A stretch of DNA of 21,502 nt from Bacteroidales bacterium (GCA_004555245.1 SFIS01000053.1:1-21502), one strand, 5' to 3'. Shown: positions 13,324 through 21,502, numbered from the stretch's first letter. A program made the numbers and translations. Notes: a model not told the origin generated them from the sequence alone.

Positions 13324-13992
13324 ATGACTCAGACATATTATTCTGAATATAACCAGTTCTTCGTCTCTGTTGACTGTATAATTTTCGGTTTTGAGAACGG
13401 GAAGTTGCATATTCTTCTTGGCAAACGAAAACTTACGCCAGGCGAAGGATTGTGGTCGTTGTATGGCGGATTCGTGAATCCCACGGAAAGCCTCCAGGCA
13501 GCAGCCGCAAGAGTGTTGTATGACCTTACCGGTCTCAACGGCATTTACATGAGGCAGGTGGGAGCCTATGGCGAACCGAAACGTGACCCGGGCTCACGTG
13601 TCATCTCTGTCGCCTATTGCGCTTTGATAAATGTTGCGGACTACGACGAGAAGCTACGCAAACAATACGGTTTGAGATGGATAGAGATTGACCAGCTCCC
13701 GACATTGTATTCTGACCACGAGACAATGGTGAAAGATGCACACAAGATGTTGCAGAAGCATCTCTTCAATGAGCCTCTCTGCTTCTCCCTCCTGCCGGAG
13801 ATGTTCACACTCACACAGTTGCAGAAAGTCGTAGAATCCATTCTCGGAAAAGAACTTGACAAACGCAATTTCAGAAAGAGGATAAAACAGTGTCCTGCAA
13901 TTGTTGGAACGGGCATCATAGACAAAAGCAGTTCGCGCAGGGGAGCCTTGCTCTATTCTTACGACTCTTCCTGCACCGATTTCCATCTCTGA
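13324..13992 (+). CDS. araR: Nudix-fold transcriptional regulator of arabinose use (NrtR family)
   Basis: A 222-residue cytoplasmic regulator. Residues about 10-145 form a Nudix-hydrolase fold and residues about 150-222 an NrtR-type winged helix (FTLTQLQKVVESILGKELDKRNF at 161-183, given as key residues L163, L166, F183). The Nudix box keeps G49, E55, R63 and G70 but has Val64 where Glu is expected and Asp67-Leu68 in place of the Glu pair, so hydrolysis of nucleotides is unlikely. This fits the Bacteroidetes AraR, where the dead Nudix domain senses L-arabinose and releases DNA. Its position inside the cluster supports that role. Candidate operators lie at 9371-9396 and possibly 13253-13266. 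Confidence 0.9.
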   Translation: MTQTYYSEYNQFFVSVDCIIFGFENGKLHILLGKRKLTPGEGLWSLYGGFVNPTESLQAAAARVLYDLTGLNGIYMRQVGAYGEPKRDPGSRVISVAYCALINVADYDEKLRKQYGLRWIEIDQLPTLYSDHETMVKDAHKMLQKHLFNEPLCFSLLPEMFTLTQLQKVVESILGKELDKRNFRKRIKQCPAIVGTGIIDKSSSRRGALLYSYDSSCTDFHL

Positions 13993-14111
13993 CACTCTCC
14001 ATGATAATGTTGCCGACAGTAAGGTGAAGAATGACGCATACGAGACAGGGGAACAATACAAATGAATATTATTTAAAAGGTAAAATTATTCGTATTTATA
14101 ATCATAGAATT

Positions 14112-14801
14112 ATGTTAGAAGAACTCAAAGAAAAGGTGTTTCAAGCCAATCTCGAACTTGTGAAGCAGGGGTTGGTGATATATACATGGGGAAACGTGAG
14201 TGGCATCGACCGTGAGACAGGACTTATGGTTATAAAACCTTCTGGTGTCTCTTACGACGACATGAAAGCATCTGACATGGTTGTGGTAGATATCAACACC
14301 GGAAAGGTTGTTGACGGTAATCTCAATCCTTCGTCTGACACTCCGACACATATCGAACTCTACAAGGCTTTCCCGAACATCGGTGGTGTAGTACACACTC
14401 ATTCTACTTATGCCACAGCCTTCGCACAGGCGGGCAAAGCTATCCCGAACATCGGAACGACACACTCCGACTATTTCTACAAAGACATCCCATGCACGCG
14501 GGATATGGCTGAAAACGAGATGGACGAATATGAGAAGGAAACCGGAACTGTTATCGTGGAAGCCTTCGATGGTATCAATCCTGATCATACTCCAGGGGTA
14601 CTTGTCAAATGCCACGGACCGTTCGCATGGGGAAAATCACCCGCCAACGCTGTGTATAACGCAAAGGTCATGGAACAGTGTGCAAAGATGGCTTTTGTCT
14701 CTTTCGTTGTCAACCCAGACACAAAGATGAACCCGTTGCTCATCGAGAAACATTATATGCGCAAGCACGGACCGAATGCGTATTACGGTCAGAAAAAATA
14801 A
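14112..14801 (+). CDS. araD: L-ribulose-5-phosphate 4-epimerase
   Basis: A 229-residue class II aldolase-fold enzyme that converts L-ribulose 5-phosphate to D-xylulose 5-phosphate in the cytoplasm. The start at ATG 14112 gives MLEELKEKVF and a length equal to the family's (E. coli 231). A start 81 bases further upstream would add an unconserved, Asn/Tyr-rich tail. The zinc ligands are H95 and H97 (VVHTHS) and H168 (VKCHGPF). D76 (PSSDTPTH), D120 (THSDYF) and the C-terminal Tyr in AYYGQ match catalytic residues of E. coli AraD. It follows araR by 119 bases and precedes araA by 72. Confidence 0.93.
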   Translation: MLEELKEKVFQANLELVKQGLVIYTWGNVSGIDRETGLMVIKPSGVSYDDMKASDMVVVDINTGKVVDGNLNPSSDTPTHIELYKAFPNIGGVVHTHSTYATAFAQAGKAIPNIGTTHSDYFYKDIPCTRDMAENEMDEYEKETGTVIVEAFDGINPDHTPGVLVKCHGPFAWGKSPANAVYNAKVMEQCAKMAFVSFVVNPDTKMNPLLIEKHYMRKHGPNAYYGQKK

Positions 14802-14873
14802 TTCCTGAAGTTCCTGTGACGTACGGAAGAACAGACTAAATGGCATTTTTTTAACAATTAAAGATATATAACT

Positions 14874-16421
14874 ATGAAAGCATTTGAACATCTTGAACTC
14901 TGGTGGATTACCGGAGCACAGCTTCTTTATGGAGGCGAGACTGTGAAAATTGTTGACGGACATTCACAGGAAATGGTGGACGGCCTCAATTCTGACGGTG
15001 TCATCCCCATCAAAGTGGTATATAAAGGAACTGCAAATTCCGACCGTGAAGTAGCGGCTATCATGAAGGCTGCGAACAATGCCGAACAATGTGTAGGCGT
15101 GATAACATGGATGCATACCTTCTCGCCTGCAAAAATGTGGATACATGGTCTGCAGGCTCTCAACAAACCGCTGCTGCATCTGCATACACAATATAACAAG
15201 GAGATTCCATGGGACAGCATAGACATGGATTTCATGAATCTAAACCAGAGTGCACATGGCGACCGAGAGTTCGGACATATCTGCTCGCGTTTGCGCAAAC
15301 CACGCAAAGTGGTGGTAGGATATTGGAAAGAACGCCAGACACAGGAACATATCGCTGTATGGGCACGTGTCGCTGCTGCCGTCGCTGACGCTAAAGACAT
15401 GCTCATCATACGTTTCGGCGACCAGATGAACAACGTAGCTGTCACCGACGGAGACAAAGTCAGCGCAGAGCAAGTGCTTGGCTATCATGTTGACTACTGT
15501 TGTGTCTCAGAACTGATGGACTATTGGAAGAAGGTCAATCCGTCTGATGTCGATGCTCTTGTTGAAGAGTATCACAAACTATACAAAATCGTTCCCTGCG
15601 AGGCAGGGGCGGAAATCGGCGAGAAGAAGATATGGAACGCTGCACGTGCTGAACTCGCACTGCGTGCCATTCTGAAAGCGAAGGGCGCGAAAGGCTTCAC
15701 TACCAATTTCGACGACCTCGGCTCTTGGGATGACCCTGACAGCGAAGGCTTCGTAGGCTTCGACCAGATTCCAGGACTTGCTTCACAACGTCTCATGGCT
15801 GAGGGCTATGGCTTCGGAGCTGAGGGTGACTGGAAGTCGGCTGCTCTCTATCGCACCTTGTGGTATATGACACAAGGTCTGCCGACGGGCTGCTCTTTCC
15901 TTGAAGACTACACCTTGAACTTCGACGGGGCAAACTCTTCTCTACTCCAGAGCCATATGCTCGAGATCTGTCCTCTCATTGCAGTGGCTGACGAACCGGT
16001 TCGCCTTGAGGTTCATCATCTCGGCATCGGTGTGCGTAAGCAGCAGACAGCACGTCTCGTCTTCAACTCGAAAGTGGGTGACGGCGTAACGGCGACTGTA
16101 GTGGATATGGGCAACAGATTCCGCCTCATCGTTAACGACGTTCATTGCATCAAACCGAAACCTCTACCGAAACTGCCTGTTGCCAATGCTCTCTGGATTC
16201 CGCAGCCTAACTTTGAAATCGGTGCGGGCGCGTGGATTCTTGCGGGCGGCACACATCATAGCTGCTTCTCGTATGACATCACACCGGAATATTGGGAGGA
16301 TTATGCAGAGATGCTCGGCATAGAATATCTGCATATCGACAAGAACTCAACATTCGAGTCTGTAAAGCGCGACCTACGTATCAATGAGGTGTATTATATG
16401 TTGAACAAGGCATTGATGTAA
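14874..16421 (+). CDS. araA: L-arabinose isomerase
   Basis: A 515-residue cytoplasmic, manganese-dependent enzyme that converts L-arabinose to L-ribulose. Recognised from the start WWITGAQLLYG (10-20) and MHTFSPAKMWI (80-90). The metal and catalytic residues are present: E310 (AEGYGFGAEGDW), E344 (SFLEDYTL), H361 (SHMLEICP) and a His of GGTHHS (461-462). They correspond to E306, E333, H350 and H450 of the E. coli enzyme. The length is slightly above the usual 500. It sits between araD and araB, giving the order araD-araA-araB, the reverse of the reaction order for araA and araB. Confidence 0.96.
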   Translation: MKAFEHLELWWITGAQLLYGGETVKIVDGHSQEMVDGLNSDGVIPIKVVYKGTANSDREVAAIMKAANNAEQCVGVITWMHTFSPAKMWIHGLQALNKPLLHLHTQYNKEIPWDSIDMDFMNLNQSAHGDREFGHICSRLRKPRKVVVGYWKERQTQEHIAVWARVAAAVADAKDMLIIRFGDQMNNVAVTDGDKVSAEQVLGYHVDYCCVSELMDYWKKVNPSDVDALVEEYHKLYKIVPCEAGAEIGEKKIWNAARAELALRAILKAKGAKGFTTNFDDLGSWDDPDSEGFVGFDQIPGLASQRLMAEGYGFGAEGDWKSAALYRTLWYMTQGLPTGCSFLEDYTLNFDGANSSLLQSHMLEICPLIAVADEPVRLEVHHLGIGVRKQQTARLVFNSKVGDGVTATVVDMGNRFRLIVNDVHCIKPKPLPKLPVANALWIPQPNFEIGAGAWILAGGTHHSCFSYDITPEYWEDYAEMLGIEYLHIDKNSTFESVKRDLRINEVYYMLNKALM

Positions 16422-16439
16422 TATCTGTTGCATATCACA

Positions 16440-16461
16440 ACTGTCGGAAACTCCAGACAGT
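16440..16461 (+). other. intercistronic hairpin between araA and araB
   Basis: ACTGTC (16440-16445) and GACAGT (16456-16461) pair perfectly around ten bases. There is no U-run. A role in processing or stability of the polycistronic transcript is possible. Confidence 0.35.
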
Positions 16462-16495
16462 GATGTGTGCACACTATTAATCCTACTCTTCTAAT

Positions 16496-18094
16496 ATGAA
16501 TACAAGTCAACTAATAAGTTCAGGACAGGCTGTCCTTGGCATCGAACTCGGTTCGACACGTATCAAGGCAGTTCTTATCGACAACAGACACAATCCTGTC
16601 GCGCAAGGCAGTTTTGAATGGGAGAATCAGCTTGTCGATGGACTATGGACATACAGCATAGACACTATCTGGCGTGGACTGCAGGAAAGCTATGCCGCCT
16701 TGCGTGCCGATGTCAGAGAGAAGTATGGCGTAGAGATAGAACGCCTTGCAGCCATCGGCATCAGCGCAATGATGCATGGCTATATGGCGTTTGATGCTTC
16801 CGACAATCTTCTGGTGCCGTTCCGTACATGGCGCAACACCAACACTGGCAATGCGGCAGCAGAACTGTCGTCCCTGTTCAATTTCAACGTCCCTCTCAGA
16901 TGGAGCATCTCACATCTTTATCAGTGCATATTGAACAATGATGCACATGTGAAAGATATTGCCTTCTTCACTACGCTTGCAGGATACATACATTGGAGAC
17001 TGACAGGAGAAAAAGTGCTTGGCGTTGGCGATGCTTCAGGCATGTTCCCGATAGATTCCGGGAAGATGACATACAACGAGACGATGATTGCACAGTTCGA
17101 CAATCTCGTCTCTAAATACGGATATGCATGGACCATCACCGACATACTGCCTGAACCTCTCACTGCCGGAGCGGATGCAGGATGCCTTACCCCGGAAGGT
17201 GCCGCTCTTCTCGATACGTCAGGATCGTTGCAGCCTGGCACACCACTCTGTCCTCCAGAAGGAGATGCCGGAACAGGTATGGTGGCAACAAATGCCGTAA
17301 GGAAACGTACGGGCAATGTTTCTGCCGGAACATCGTCTTTCTCGATGATTGTTCTCGAAAAAGAGCTCTCTGAACCGTCCGAGATGATTGATATGGTCAC
17401 TACGCCTGACGGCGCCCCCGTCGCTATGGTACATTGCAACAACTGCACATCCGACCTCAATGCATGGGTTGGCATCTTCAAAGAATACCAACAACTGCTG
17501 GGTGTAGATGTTGATACCAACGAACTCTTCTCACGGCTGTATAACCATGCCCTGCAGGGTGATGCAGACTGTGGCGGACTGATTGCTTACAACTACATCT
17601 CCGGCGAGCCTGTAACCGGTTTTGAGAAAGGCTGTCCGCTTGTCGTACGTCATGCACACGACAAGTTCAACCTCGCAAATCTGATGCGTGCGCATCTCTA
17701 TGCTTCTGTCGCCGTCCTGAAATTAGGCAATGATATCCTCTTCGAGAAAGAGCATGTGAAAGTAGATCGAATCACGGCACACGGAGGACTGTTCAAGACA
17801 AAAGGTGTCGGACAGAGAATTCTTGCCGCTGCTCTTAACACTCCAATCTCTGTAATGGAAACAGCAGGAGAGGGTGGGGCGTGGGGCATTGCTCTTCTTG
17901 CCGCATACAGAATAAGACAGGTTGCCGACTTGTCTCTCCCACAATATCTCGAAGAATGTGTCTTCGCAGGAAACACTGGTACAGAGATAGCCCCTGACAC
18001 TGATGATGTGGCAGGCTTCAATGTCTATATGCAAAACTACAAGGCTGATCTGCCTGTTGAGCATAGTGCCGTGCAGAACCATCTGCGAGGTTGA
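16496..18094 (+). CDS. araB: FGGY-family carbohydrate kinase, L-ribulokinase
   Basis: A 532-residue cytoplasmic kinase that phosphorylates L-ribulose with ATP. It has the two-domain FGGY layout. The N-terminal nucleotide motif is LGIELGSTRIKAVLID (14-29), with MMHGYM at about 92. The catalytic-Asp region GDASGMFPID lies at about 178-187. The C-terminal ATP-site motif is TAGEGGAWGIALLAAY at about 456-471. By sequence alone xylulokinase or another FGGY sugar kinase is possible. The location directly after araD and araA, and the same gene at this place in the Bacteroides cluster, point to ribulokinase. It is somewhat shorter than the E. coli enzyme (566). Confidence 0.87.
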   Translation: MNTSQLISSGQAVLGIELGSTRIKAVLIDNRHNPVAQGSFEWENQLVDGLWTYSIDTIWRGLQESYAALRADVREKYGVEIERLAAIGISAMMHGYMAFDASDNLLVPFRTWRNTNTGNAAAELSSLFNFNVPLRWSISHLYQCILNNDAHVKDIAFFTTLAGYIHWRLTGEKVLGVGDASGMFPIDSGKMTYNETMIAQFDNLVSKYGYAWTITDILPEPLTAGADAGCLTPEGAALLDTSGSLQPGTPLCPPEGDAGTGMVATNAVRKRTGNVSAGTSSFSMIVLEKELSEPSEMIDMVTTPDGAPVAMVHCNNCTSDLNAWVGIFKEYQQLLGVDVDTNELFSRLYNHALQGDADCGGLIAYNYISGEPVTGFEKGCPLVVRHAHDKFNLANLMRAHLYASVAVLKLGNDILFEKEHVKVDRITAHGGLFKTKGVGQRILAAALNTPISVMETAGEGGAWGIALLAAYRIRQVADLSLPQYLEECVFAGNTGTEIAPDTDDVAGFNVYMQNYKADLPVEHSAVQNHLRG

Positions 18095-18134
18095 TTTCAA
18101 TACTACTAAAAATAAACATAAATACATATTTATT

Positions 18135-20165
18135 ATGGCAAATGATATAAATGTTATGAAACATGCAGCTGACAACATTCGTATTCTTGCTGTCAGTGCT
18201 GTAGAAAAGGCAAAGTCCGGACACCCAGGCGGTGCTATGGGGGGTGCAGATTTCATCAATGTCCTCTATTCGGAATATCTTACCTACGACCCGCAGAATC
18301 CGACATGGGCAGGGCGCGACCGCTTCTTCCTCGATCCAGGACACATGGCACCGATGCTCTATGCACAGCTCTGTCTCACAGGCAAGTTCTCGCTCGACGA
18401 ACTCCAGCAGTTGCGTCAGTGGGGGGCGCCTACGACAGGTCATCCTGAGTTTGATATCGCACGTGGAATAGAGAACACATCCGGCCCGCTCGGACAGGGT
18501 CATGTATTCGCAATCGGTGCGGCCATCGCTGCAAAGTTCCTCGCTGCACATACGGGCAATCCTACCTTTGCAAAAGAAACCATCTATGCCTATATCTCCG
18601 ATGGCGGCATACAGGAAGAGATTTCACAGGGCGGAGCGCGCATAGCTTCCGTTCTTGGTCTTGACAACCTCGTCATGTTCTATGATTCAAATGACATACA
18701 GCTGTCAACAGAGACAAAGGATGTCATGAACGAAGACACTGCTGCGAAATACCGCGCTTTCGGATGGGAGGTGATAGAAATCAACGGAAACGATGTCGCA
18801 CAGATTCGTAAAGCATTGGATAGCGCAAAGCAGGTTGTCGGAAAACCGACACTCATCATCGGAAAGTGCATCATGGGCAAGGGAGCTCTGAAAGCTGACG
18901 GTTCGTCGTATGAGGCAAACTGCAAGACACACGGCGCACCTCTCGGCGGAGACGCATACATACGCACTGTAGAGAACCTTGGTGGTGACGCTGCCAATCC
19001 TTTCGTAATCTTTGACGATGTCCGCCAACTCTATGCTTCACGTGCCGAACAACTCAAGGCTCTGTGTGCCGAGCGTTATGCTGAAGAAGACGCTTGGGCT
19101 TCTGCCAACAAAGAGAAAGCTGCTGCCCTCGCAGACTGGTTCTCAGGGAAAGAGCCTGTCATAGACTGGAGTGTAGTAGAACAGAAAGCAAACGATGCGA
19201 CACGCTCTGCAAGCGCAGCATGTCTCGCCGCTCTCGCACAGCAGGTTCCTAATATGATATGTGCGTCAGCAGACCTCTCCAACTCTGACAAGACAGACGG
19301 CTTCCTCAAGAAGACAACAGCCCTCACACGCGACGATTTCTCCGGAGCCTTCTTCCAGGCAGGTGTGGCAGAACTTACGATGGCATGCTGCTGTATAGGC
19401 ATGGCATTGCATGGCGGCGTCATCCCGGCTTGCGGTACATTCTTCGTATTCTCAGACTATATGAAACCTGCAGTGCGTATGGCTGCTCTCATGGAACTGC
19501 CAGTGAAATTCATCTGGACACACGATGCTTTCCGCGTAGGAGAAGACGGCCCCACACACGAGCCTGTAGAACAAGAGGCTCAGATACGTCTCATGGAGAA
19601 ACTCAAGAACCATCACGGCCGTAACTCTATGCTTGTGCTGCGTCCTGCCGATGCAAAAGAGACAACAGTCGCATGGAGCATGGCTATGAGCAACACACAG
19701 ACACCGACAGCACTTATTCTGTCGCGTCAGGGCATCGCTGACCTGCCTGCCGGCAACTGCTATGAGGATGCACGCCGCGGCGCATACGTCGTCGCTGCAT
19801 CCGACGAGAATCCTGATGTAGTGATGGTGGCATCTGGCTCAGAGGTATCTACACTTCAGGCAGGAGCAGAACTCCTTCGCAAAGACGGGGTAAGATGCCG
19901 TATTGTCAGTGTTCCTTCTGAGGGACTGTTCCGTAGCCAGAGCAAGGATTATCAGGAATCAGTCATCCCTCAAGGTTCTACGGTCTTCGGCATGACAGCA
20001 GGGCTGCCAGTCAATCTTCAGGCTTTCCTCATCGGGGCTTCACCGGCATCGCGTATCTGGGGCTTGGAGAGCTTCGGCTTCTCGGCACCATACAAAGTGC
20101 TTGACGAGAAACTTGGCTACACCGCTGAGAATGTATATCGGCAGGTAAAAGAAATACTGAAATGA
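18135..20165 (+). CDS. tkt: transketolase
   Basis: A 676-residue thiamine diphosphate enzyme that moves two-carbon units between sugar phosphates in the non-oxidative pentose phosphate pathway. The start ATG 18135 gives the family N-terminus MANDINVMKHAADNIR. The longer open frame from 18003 overlaps araB and is not used. H30 (SGHPGG) lies in the cofactor pocket. The cofactor metal motif reads SDGGIQEE with LDNLVMFYDSND downstream, a Bacteroidetes-typical wording of GDG-N. The activating Glu is near 413 (GVAELTM). It follows araB by 40 bases. Together with rpiB it carries the xylulose 5-phosphate made by AraBAD onward. A second, housekeeping transketolase elsewhere in the genome is likely but cannot be seen. 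Confidence 0.95.
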   Translation: MANDINVMKHAADNIRILAVSAVEKAKSGHPGGAMGGADFINVLYSEYLTYDPQNPTWAGRDRFFLDPGHMAPMLYAQLCLTGKFSLDELQQLRQWGAPTTGHPEFDIARGIENTSGPLGQGHVFAIGAAIAAKFLAAHTGNPTFAKETIYAYISDGGIQEEISQGGARIASVLGLDNLVMFYDSNDIQLSTETKDVMNEDTAAKYRAFGWEVIEINGNDVAQIRKALDSAKQVVGKPTLIIGKCIMGKGALKADGSSYEANCKTHGAPLGGDAYIRTVENLGGDAANPFVIFDDVRQLYASRAEQLKALCAERYAEEDAWASANKEKAAALADWFSGKEPVIDWSVVEQKANDATRSASAACLAALAQQVPNMICASADLSNSDKTDGFLKKTTALTRDDFSGAFFQAGVAELTMACCCIGMALHGGVIPACGTFFVFSDYMKPAVRMAALMELPVKFIWTHDAFRVGEDGPTHEPVEQEAQIRLMEKLKNHHGRNSMLVLRPADAKETTVAWSMAMSNTQTPTALILSRQGIADLPAGNCYEDARRGAYVVAASDENPDVVMVASGSEVSTLQAGAELLRKDGVRCRIVSVPSEGLFRSQSKDYQESVIPQGSTVFGMTAGLPVNLQAFLIGASPASRIWGLESFGFSAPYKVLDEKLGYTAENVYRQVKEILK

Positions 20166-20170
20166 CAGTA

Positions 20171-20206
20171 TCTCTGCAAGGGCAAGACATCTTGGCCTTG
20201 CAGAGA
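20171..20206 (+). other. strong intercistronic hairpin between tkt and rpiB
   Basis: TCTCTGCAAGG (20171-20181) pairs perfectly with CCTTGCAGAGA (20196-20206). Inside, CAAG and CTTG pair around the tetraloop ACAT, with one G-G mismatch. The result is a near-perfect 15-bp stem, five bases after the tkt stop codon. No U-run follows, so it more probably stabilises the 3' end of the upstream message or lowers rpiB expression than ends transcription outright. Confidence 0.6.
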
Positions 20207-20317
20207 CACACAATAGTAACAATATATTATTTACTAATAACCCTACTCGTCAATCTCCAAGCGTAAAGAGTAGCGCCCTTCTTCTTTCAGAGATGGAGGT
20301 GGAGATAACAGGCTATC

Positions 20318-20779
20318 ATGAAAATAAAGAAAGTCGGTCTTGCATGTGACCATGCAGGTTATCCTTTGAAGCAGTTCGTCTTGCAGTATCTTGAGCAGAA
20401 AGGCTATCCCGTAGAAGACTATGGAACATGGAGCGATGCATCGTGCGACTACACAGACTTTGCACATGCTCTTGCAGAAGGCATTGAGAATGACGTGGTT
20501 AACGTCGGCATAGGTATCTGCGGCTCTGGTGAAGGCATGACGATGACACTCAACAAACATCAGGTTGTACGTGCTGGTCTCGCTTGGTGTCCTGAAATCG
20601 CACAGCTCATACGTCAACACAATGATGCCAATGTCATTGTTCTACCAGGACGTTTCATCACAAACAATGAGGCGGAGAAGATTCTTGATACATTCTTCAA
20701 GGCAACATTCGAAGGTGGACGCCATCAGCGTCGCGTAGAGAAGATTGGCGGAACATTCCATCTTGTTTACAAGAAATAA
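20318..20779 (+). CDS. rpiB: ribose-5-phosphate isomerase B
   Basis: A 153-residue cytoplasmic RpiB/LacA/LacB-family isomerase that interconverts ribose 5-phosphate and ribulose 5-phosphate. The N-terminus KVGLACDHAGYPLK carries the substrate-binding Asp-His (11-12). GIGICGSGEGMTMTLNKH (64-81) holds the catalytic Cys68 and the anion hole. NVIVLPGRF and the C-terminal GGRHQRRV motif also match. The length is typical. It is the last gene of the arabinose cluster, 152 bases after tkt, and is followed by a strong hairpin. Confidence 0.94.
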   Translation: MKIKKVGLACDHAGYPLKQFVLQYLEQKGYPVEDYGTWSDASCDYTDFAHALAEGIENDVVNVGIGICGSGEGMTMTLNKHQVVRAGLAWCPEIAQLIRQHNDANVIVLPGRFITNNEAEKILDTFFKATFEGGRHQRRVEKIGGTFHLVYKK

Positions 20780-20808
20780 CCCTCTCCCCATAACACCCAT
20801 ACAAAATA

Positions 20809-20886
20809 ATTGACGGGAAAACAAGTCTTGTGTCATGTCGCTGACCTCAGCAGAACATAACACAGCTTGTCTTCCCGTCAATTTTA
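20809..20886 (+). terminator. large terminator hairpin ending the arabinose cluster
   Basis: ATTGACGGGAAAACAAG (20809-20825) pairs with CTTGTCTTCCCGTCAAT (20866-20882) at 16 of 17 positions. GTGT/ACAC, ATGT/ACAT and GCTG/CAGC extend the stem inward. TTTT follows (20882-20885). It begins 30 bases after rpiB and is the strongest intrinsic terminator in the window. Because AAAAT precedes the left arm, it may work in both directions. Confidence 0.75.
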
Positions 20887-21325
20887 CACAAGGATTTATA
20901 TGAACGCTTCAAGTATTGCTGCCCTTGTGACCTATCCCACGAATGCATTATGAAAGGCATCCTTTCAGTTTCACGCAAACCGTCAATGCCCCTTGTTGCG
21001 TAGAAGTAAAAACTCTCCTTATCCCAAGTTTGACATTCATTCATCCGTTTTTTTTCTTTCTTTCTTTTCAGAACTTCCTCAAATCCGCAACCACCCTCGA
21101 AAAATGGTATGGAGGTAATACGTGGCAACGTTATTAATAGAGGTTGAATTGGCAAACAAATAACGCCAAATTAGTACTGATGCGATAATCGCACGGTTAT
21201 ACAAATTCATCAAATAAAGTGAGTTCTTTGACATTTTGGTTTTGAATTATTGTTGTCCGCTAAACATGAAAAGTCAGTTTGAACCCATTGTCGTTCAATG
21301 AATTCAAACAAAAACACCTATTCCA
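20887..21325. other. non-coding stretch, no gene seen
   Basis: About 440 bases with no protein-like frame. It holds a pyrimidine tract (about 21048-21070), an ACGCAA/TTGCGT inverted repeat (about 20976-21003) and a TGCGAT/ATCGCA palindrome (21181-21193). TTGTCCGCTAAAC near 21252-21264 could belong to the end of an insertion sequence whose gene starts beyond the window, but this is a guess. Confidence 0.4.
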
Positions 21326-21359
21326 AGCCCTCATGCGCGTATGTGTGAGGGCTATTTTT
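21326..21359 (+). terminator. intrinsic terminator facing the edge gene
   Basis: AGCCCTCA (21326-21333) and TGAGGGCT (21346-21353) form a perfect 8-bp stem, followed on the plus strand by A and T5. The stop codon of the minus-strand gene (21352-21354) lies inside the right arm. It would stop plus-strand transcripts from entering that gene antisense. On the minus strand it is only a hairpin without a U-run. Confidence 0.6.
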
Positions 21360-21502
21360 CTGTTTCAACTGCCTCTGGCGGACTTTCCATCATGGCAGAC
21401 AACGACTCCTCCCAGTCTTTTTCGGGATGCTCAAGGAATCCCTGCACGTCAATGTAGTACATAAGCATAATCCTGACGATGGTGGCAAGCCCTGAGAAGC
21501 TC
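21352..21502 (-). CDS. C-terminus of a protein, possibly a transposase
   Basis: 49 residues and a TAG stop are visible; the N-terminal part lies beyond the window. The sequence runs GLATIVRIMLMYYIDVQGFL, then EHPEKDWEE and a Glu/Pro-rich tail. A hydrophobic helix followed by FLEHPEKDW resembles the C-termini of some Bacteroidales DDE transposases, as far as I remember, and the flanking non-coding DNA fits the edge of an insertion sequence. No terminal repeat could be confirmed, because only one end is present. Confidence 0.4.
   Translation of the reverse strand, partial: SFSGLATIVRIMLMYYIDVQGFLEHPEKDWEESLSAMMESPPEAVETEK

Noticed and set aside
14031..14111. A 27-residue N-terminal extension of AraD.
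   Set aside because: Catalytic residue numbering matches E. coli AraD (H95, H97, D76, D120) when ATG 14112 is used. The extension is AT-rich and non-conserved in character.
18003..18134. An N-terminal extension of transketolase overlapping araB.
   Set aside because: The extension has no similarity to transketolases, while ATG 18135 gives the conserved N-terminus and normal length.
18590..18630. Apparent loss of the transketolase GDG motif (SDG).
   Set aside because: The Asp is kept, and this wording is, as I recall, normal in Bacteroidetes transketolases. The other cofactor residues are present.

Overview
The window looks like chromosome from a member of the Bacteroidales, most like the Prevotella/Bacteroides group. 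Three observations support this. Start codons generally lack a Shine-Dalgarno sequence. Several intergenic regions carry the Bacteroidetes -7 promoter element TAnnTTTG. The arabinose gene order (aldose 1-epimerase, SSS symporter, Nudix-type AraR, AraD, AraA, AraB, transketolase, RpiB) matches what I recall of the Bacteroides thetaiotaomicron arabinose locus. No tRNA, rRNA, CRISPR array or complete insertion sequence was seen.

Left part (1-2371, minus strand): an apparent operon encodes a 457-residue SPFH-domain protein with a Met/Gly-rich linker and a C-terminal GYF_2 module, a small two-to-three-helix membrane protein, and a second Met-rich GYF_2 protein cut by the window edge. Upstream lies a roughly 330-nt non-coding stretch with its own -7 element, many possible helices and a terminator-like end (2028-2371). 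It is either a free-standing structured RNA or an attenuator-like leader of the SPFH operon, and it is the most interesting object here. An AT-rich stretch without recognisable genes follows (2372-3072).

Middle part (3073-9195): kdsB (CMP-KDO synthetase, minus strand) diverges from a plus-strand run. That run encodes a secreted protein made of fourteen exact 23-residue MORN repeats, a YhcH/YjgK/YiaL-family sugar protein, a eukaryotic-type GH13 glycogen branching enzyme (GlgB), and a polytopic membrane protein of unknown function.

Right part (9196-20886): the arabinose utilisation cluster. A good Bacteroidetes promoter at 9352-9384 is overlaid by a 9-bp inverted repeat (likely operator) and followed by a structured leader. 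Then come a lipoprotein aldose 1-epimerase (periplasmic or surface mutarotation), a sodium/sugar symporter, AraR (a Nudix fold with a broken catalytic box plus a winged helix), AraD, AraA, AraB, transketolase and RpiB. Together they import L-arabinose, convert it to D-xylulose 5-phosphate and feed the non-oxidative pentose phosphate pathway. A very strong hairpin (20809-20886) ends the cluster. Between the epimerase and the symporter lies coding-like debris. An octamer repeat of the form RTCAACTY occurs in sense orientation just upstream of both the symporter and kdsB.

Right edge (20887-21502): mostly non-coding, ending in the C-terminus of a minus-strand protein that may be a transposase.
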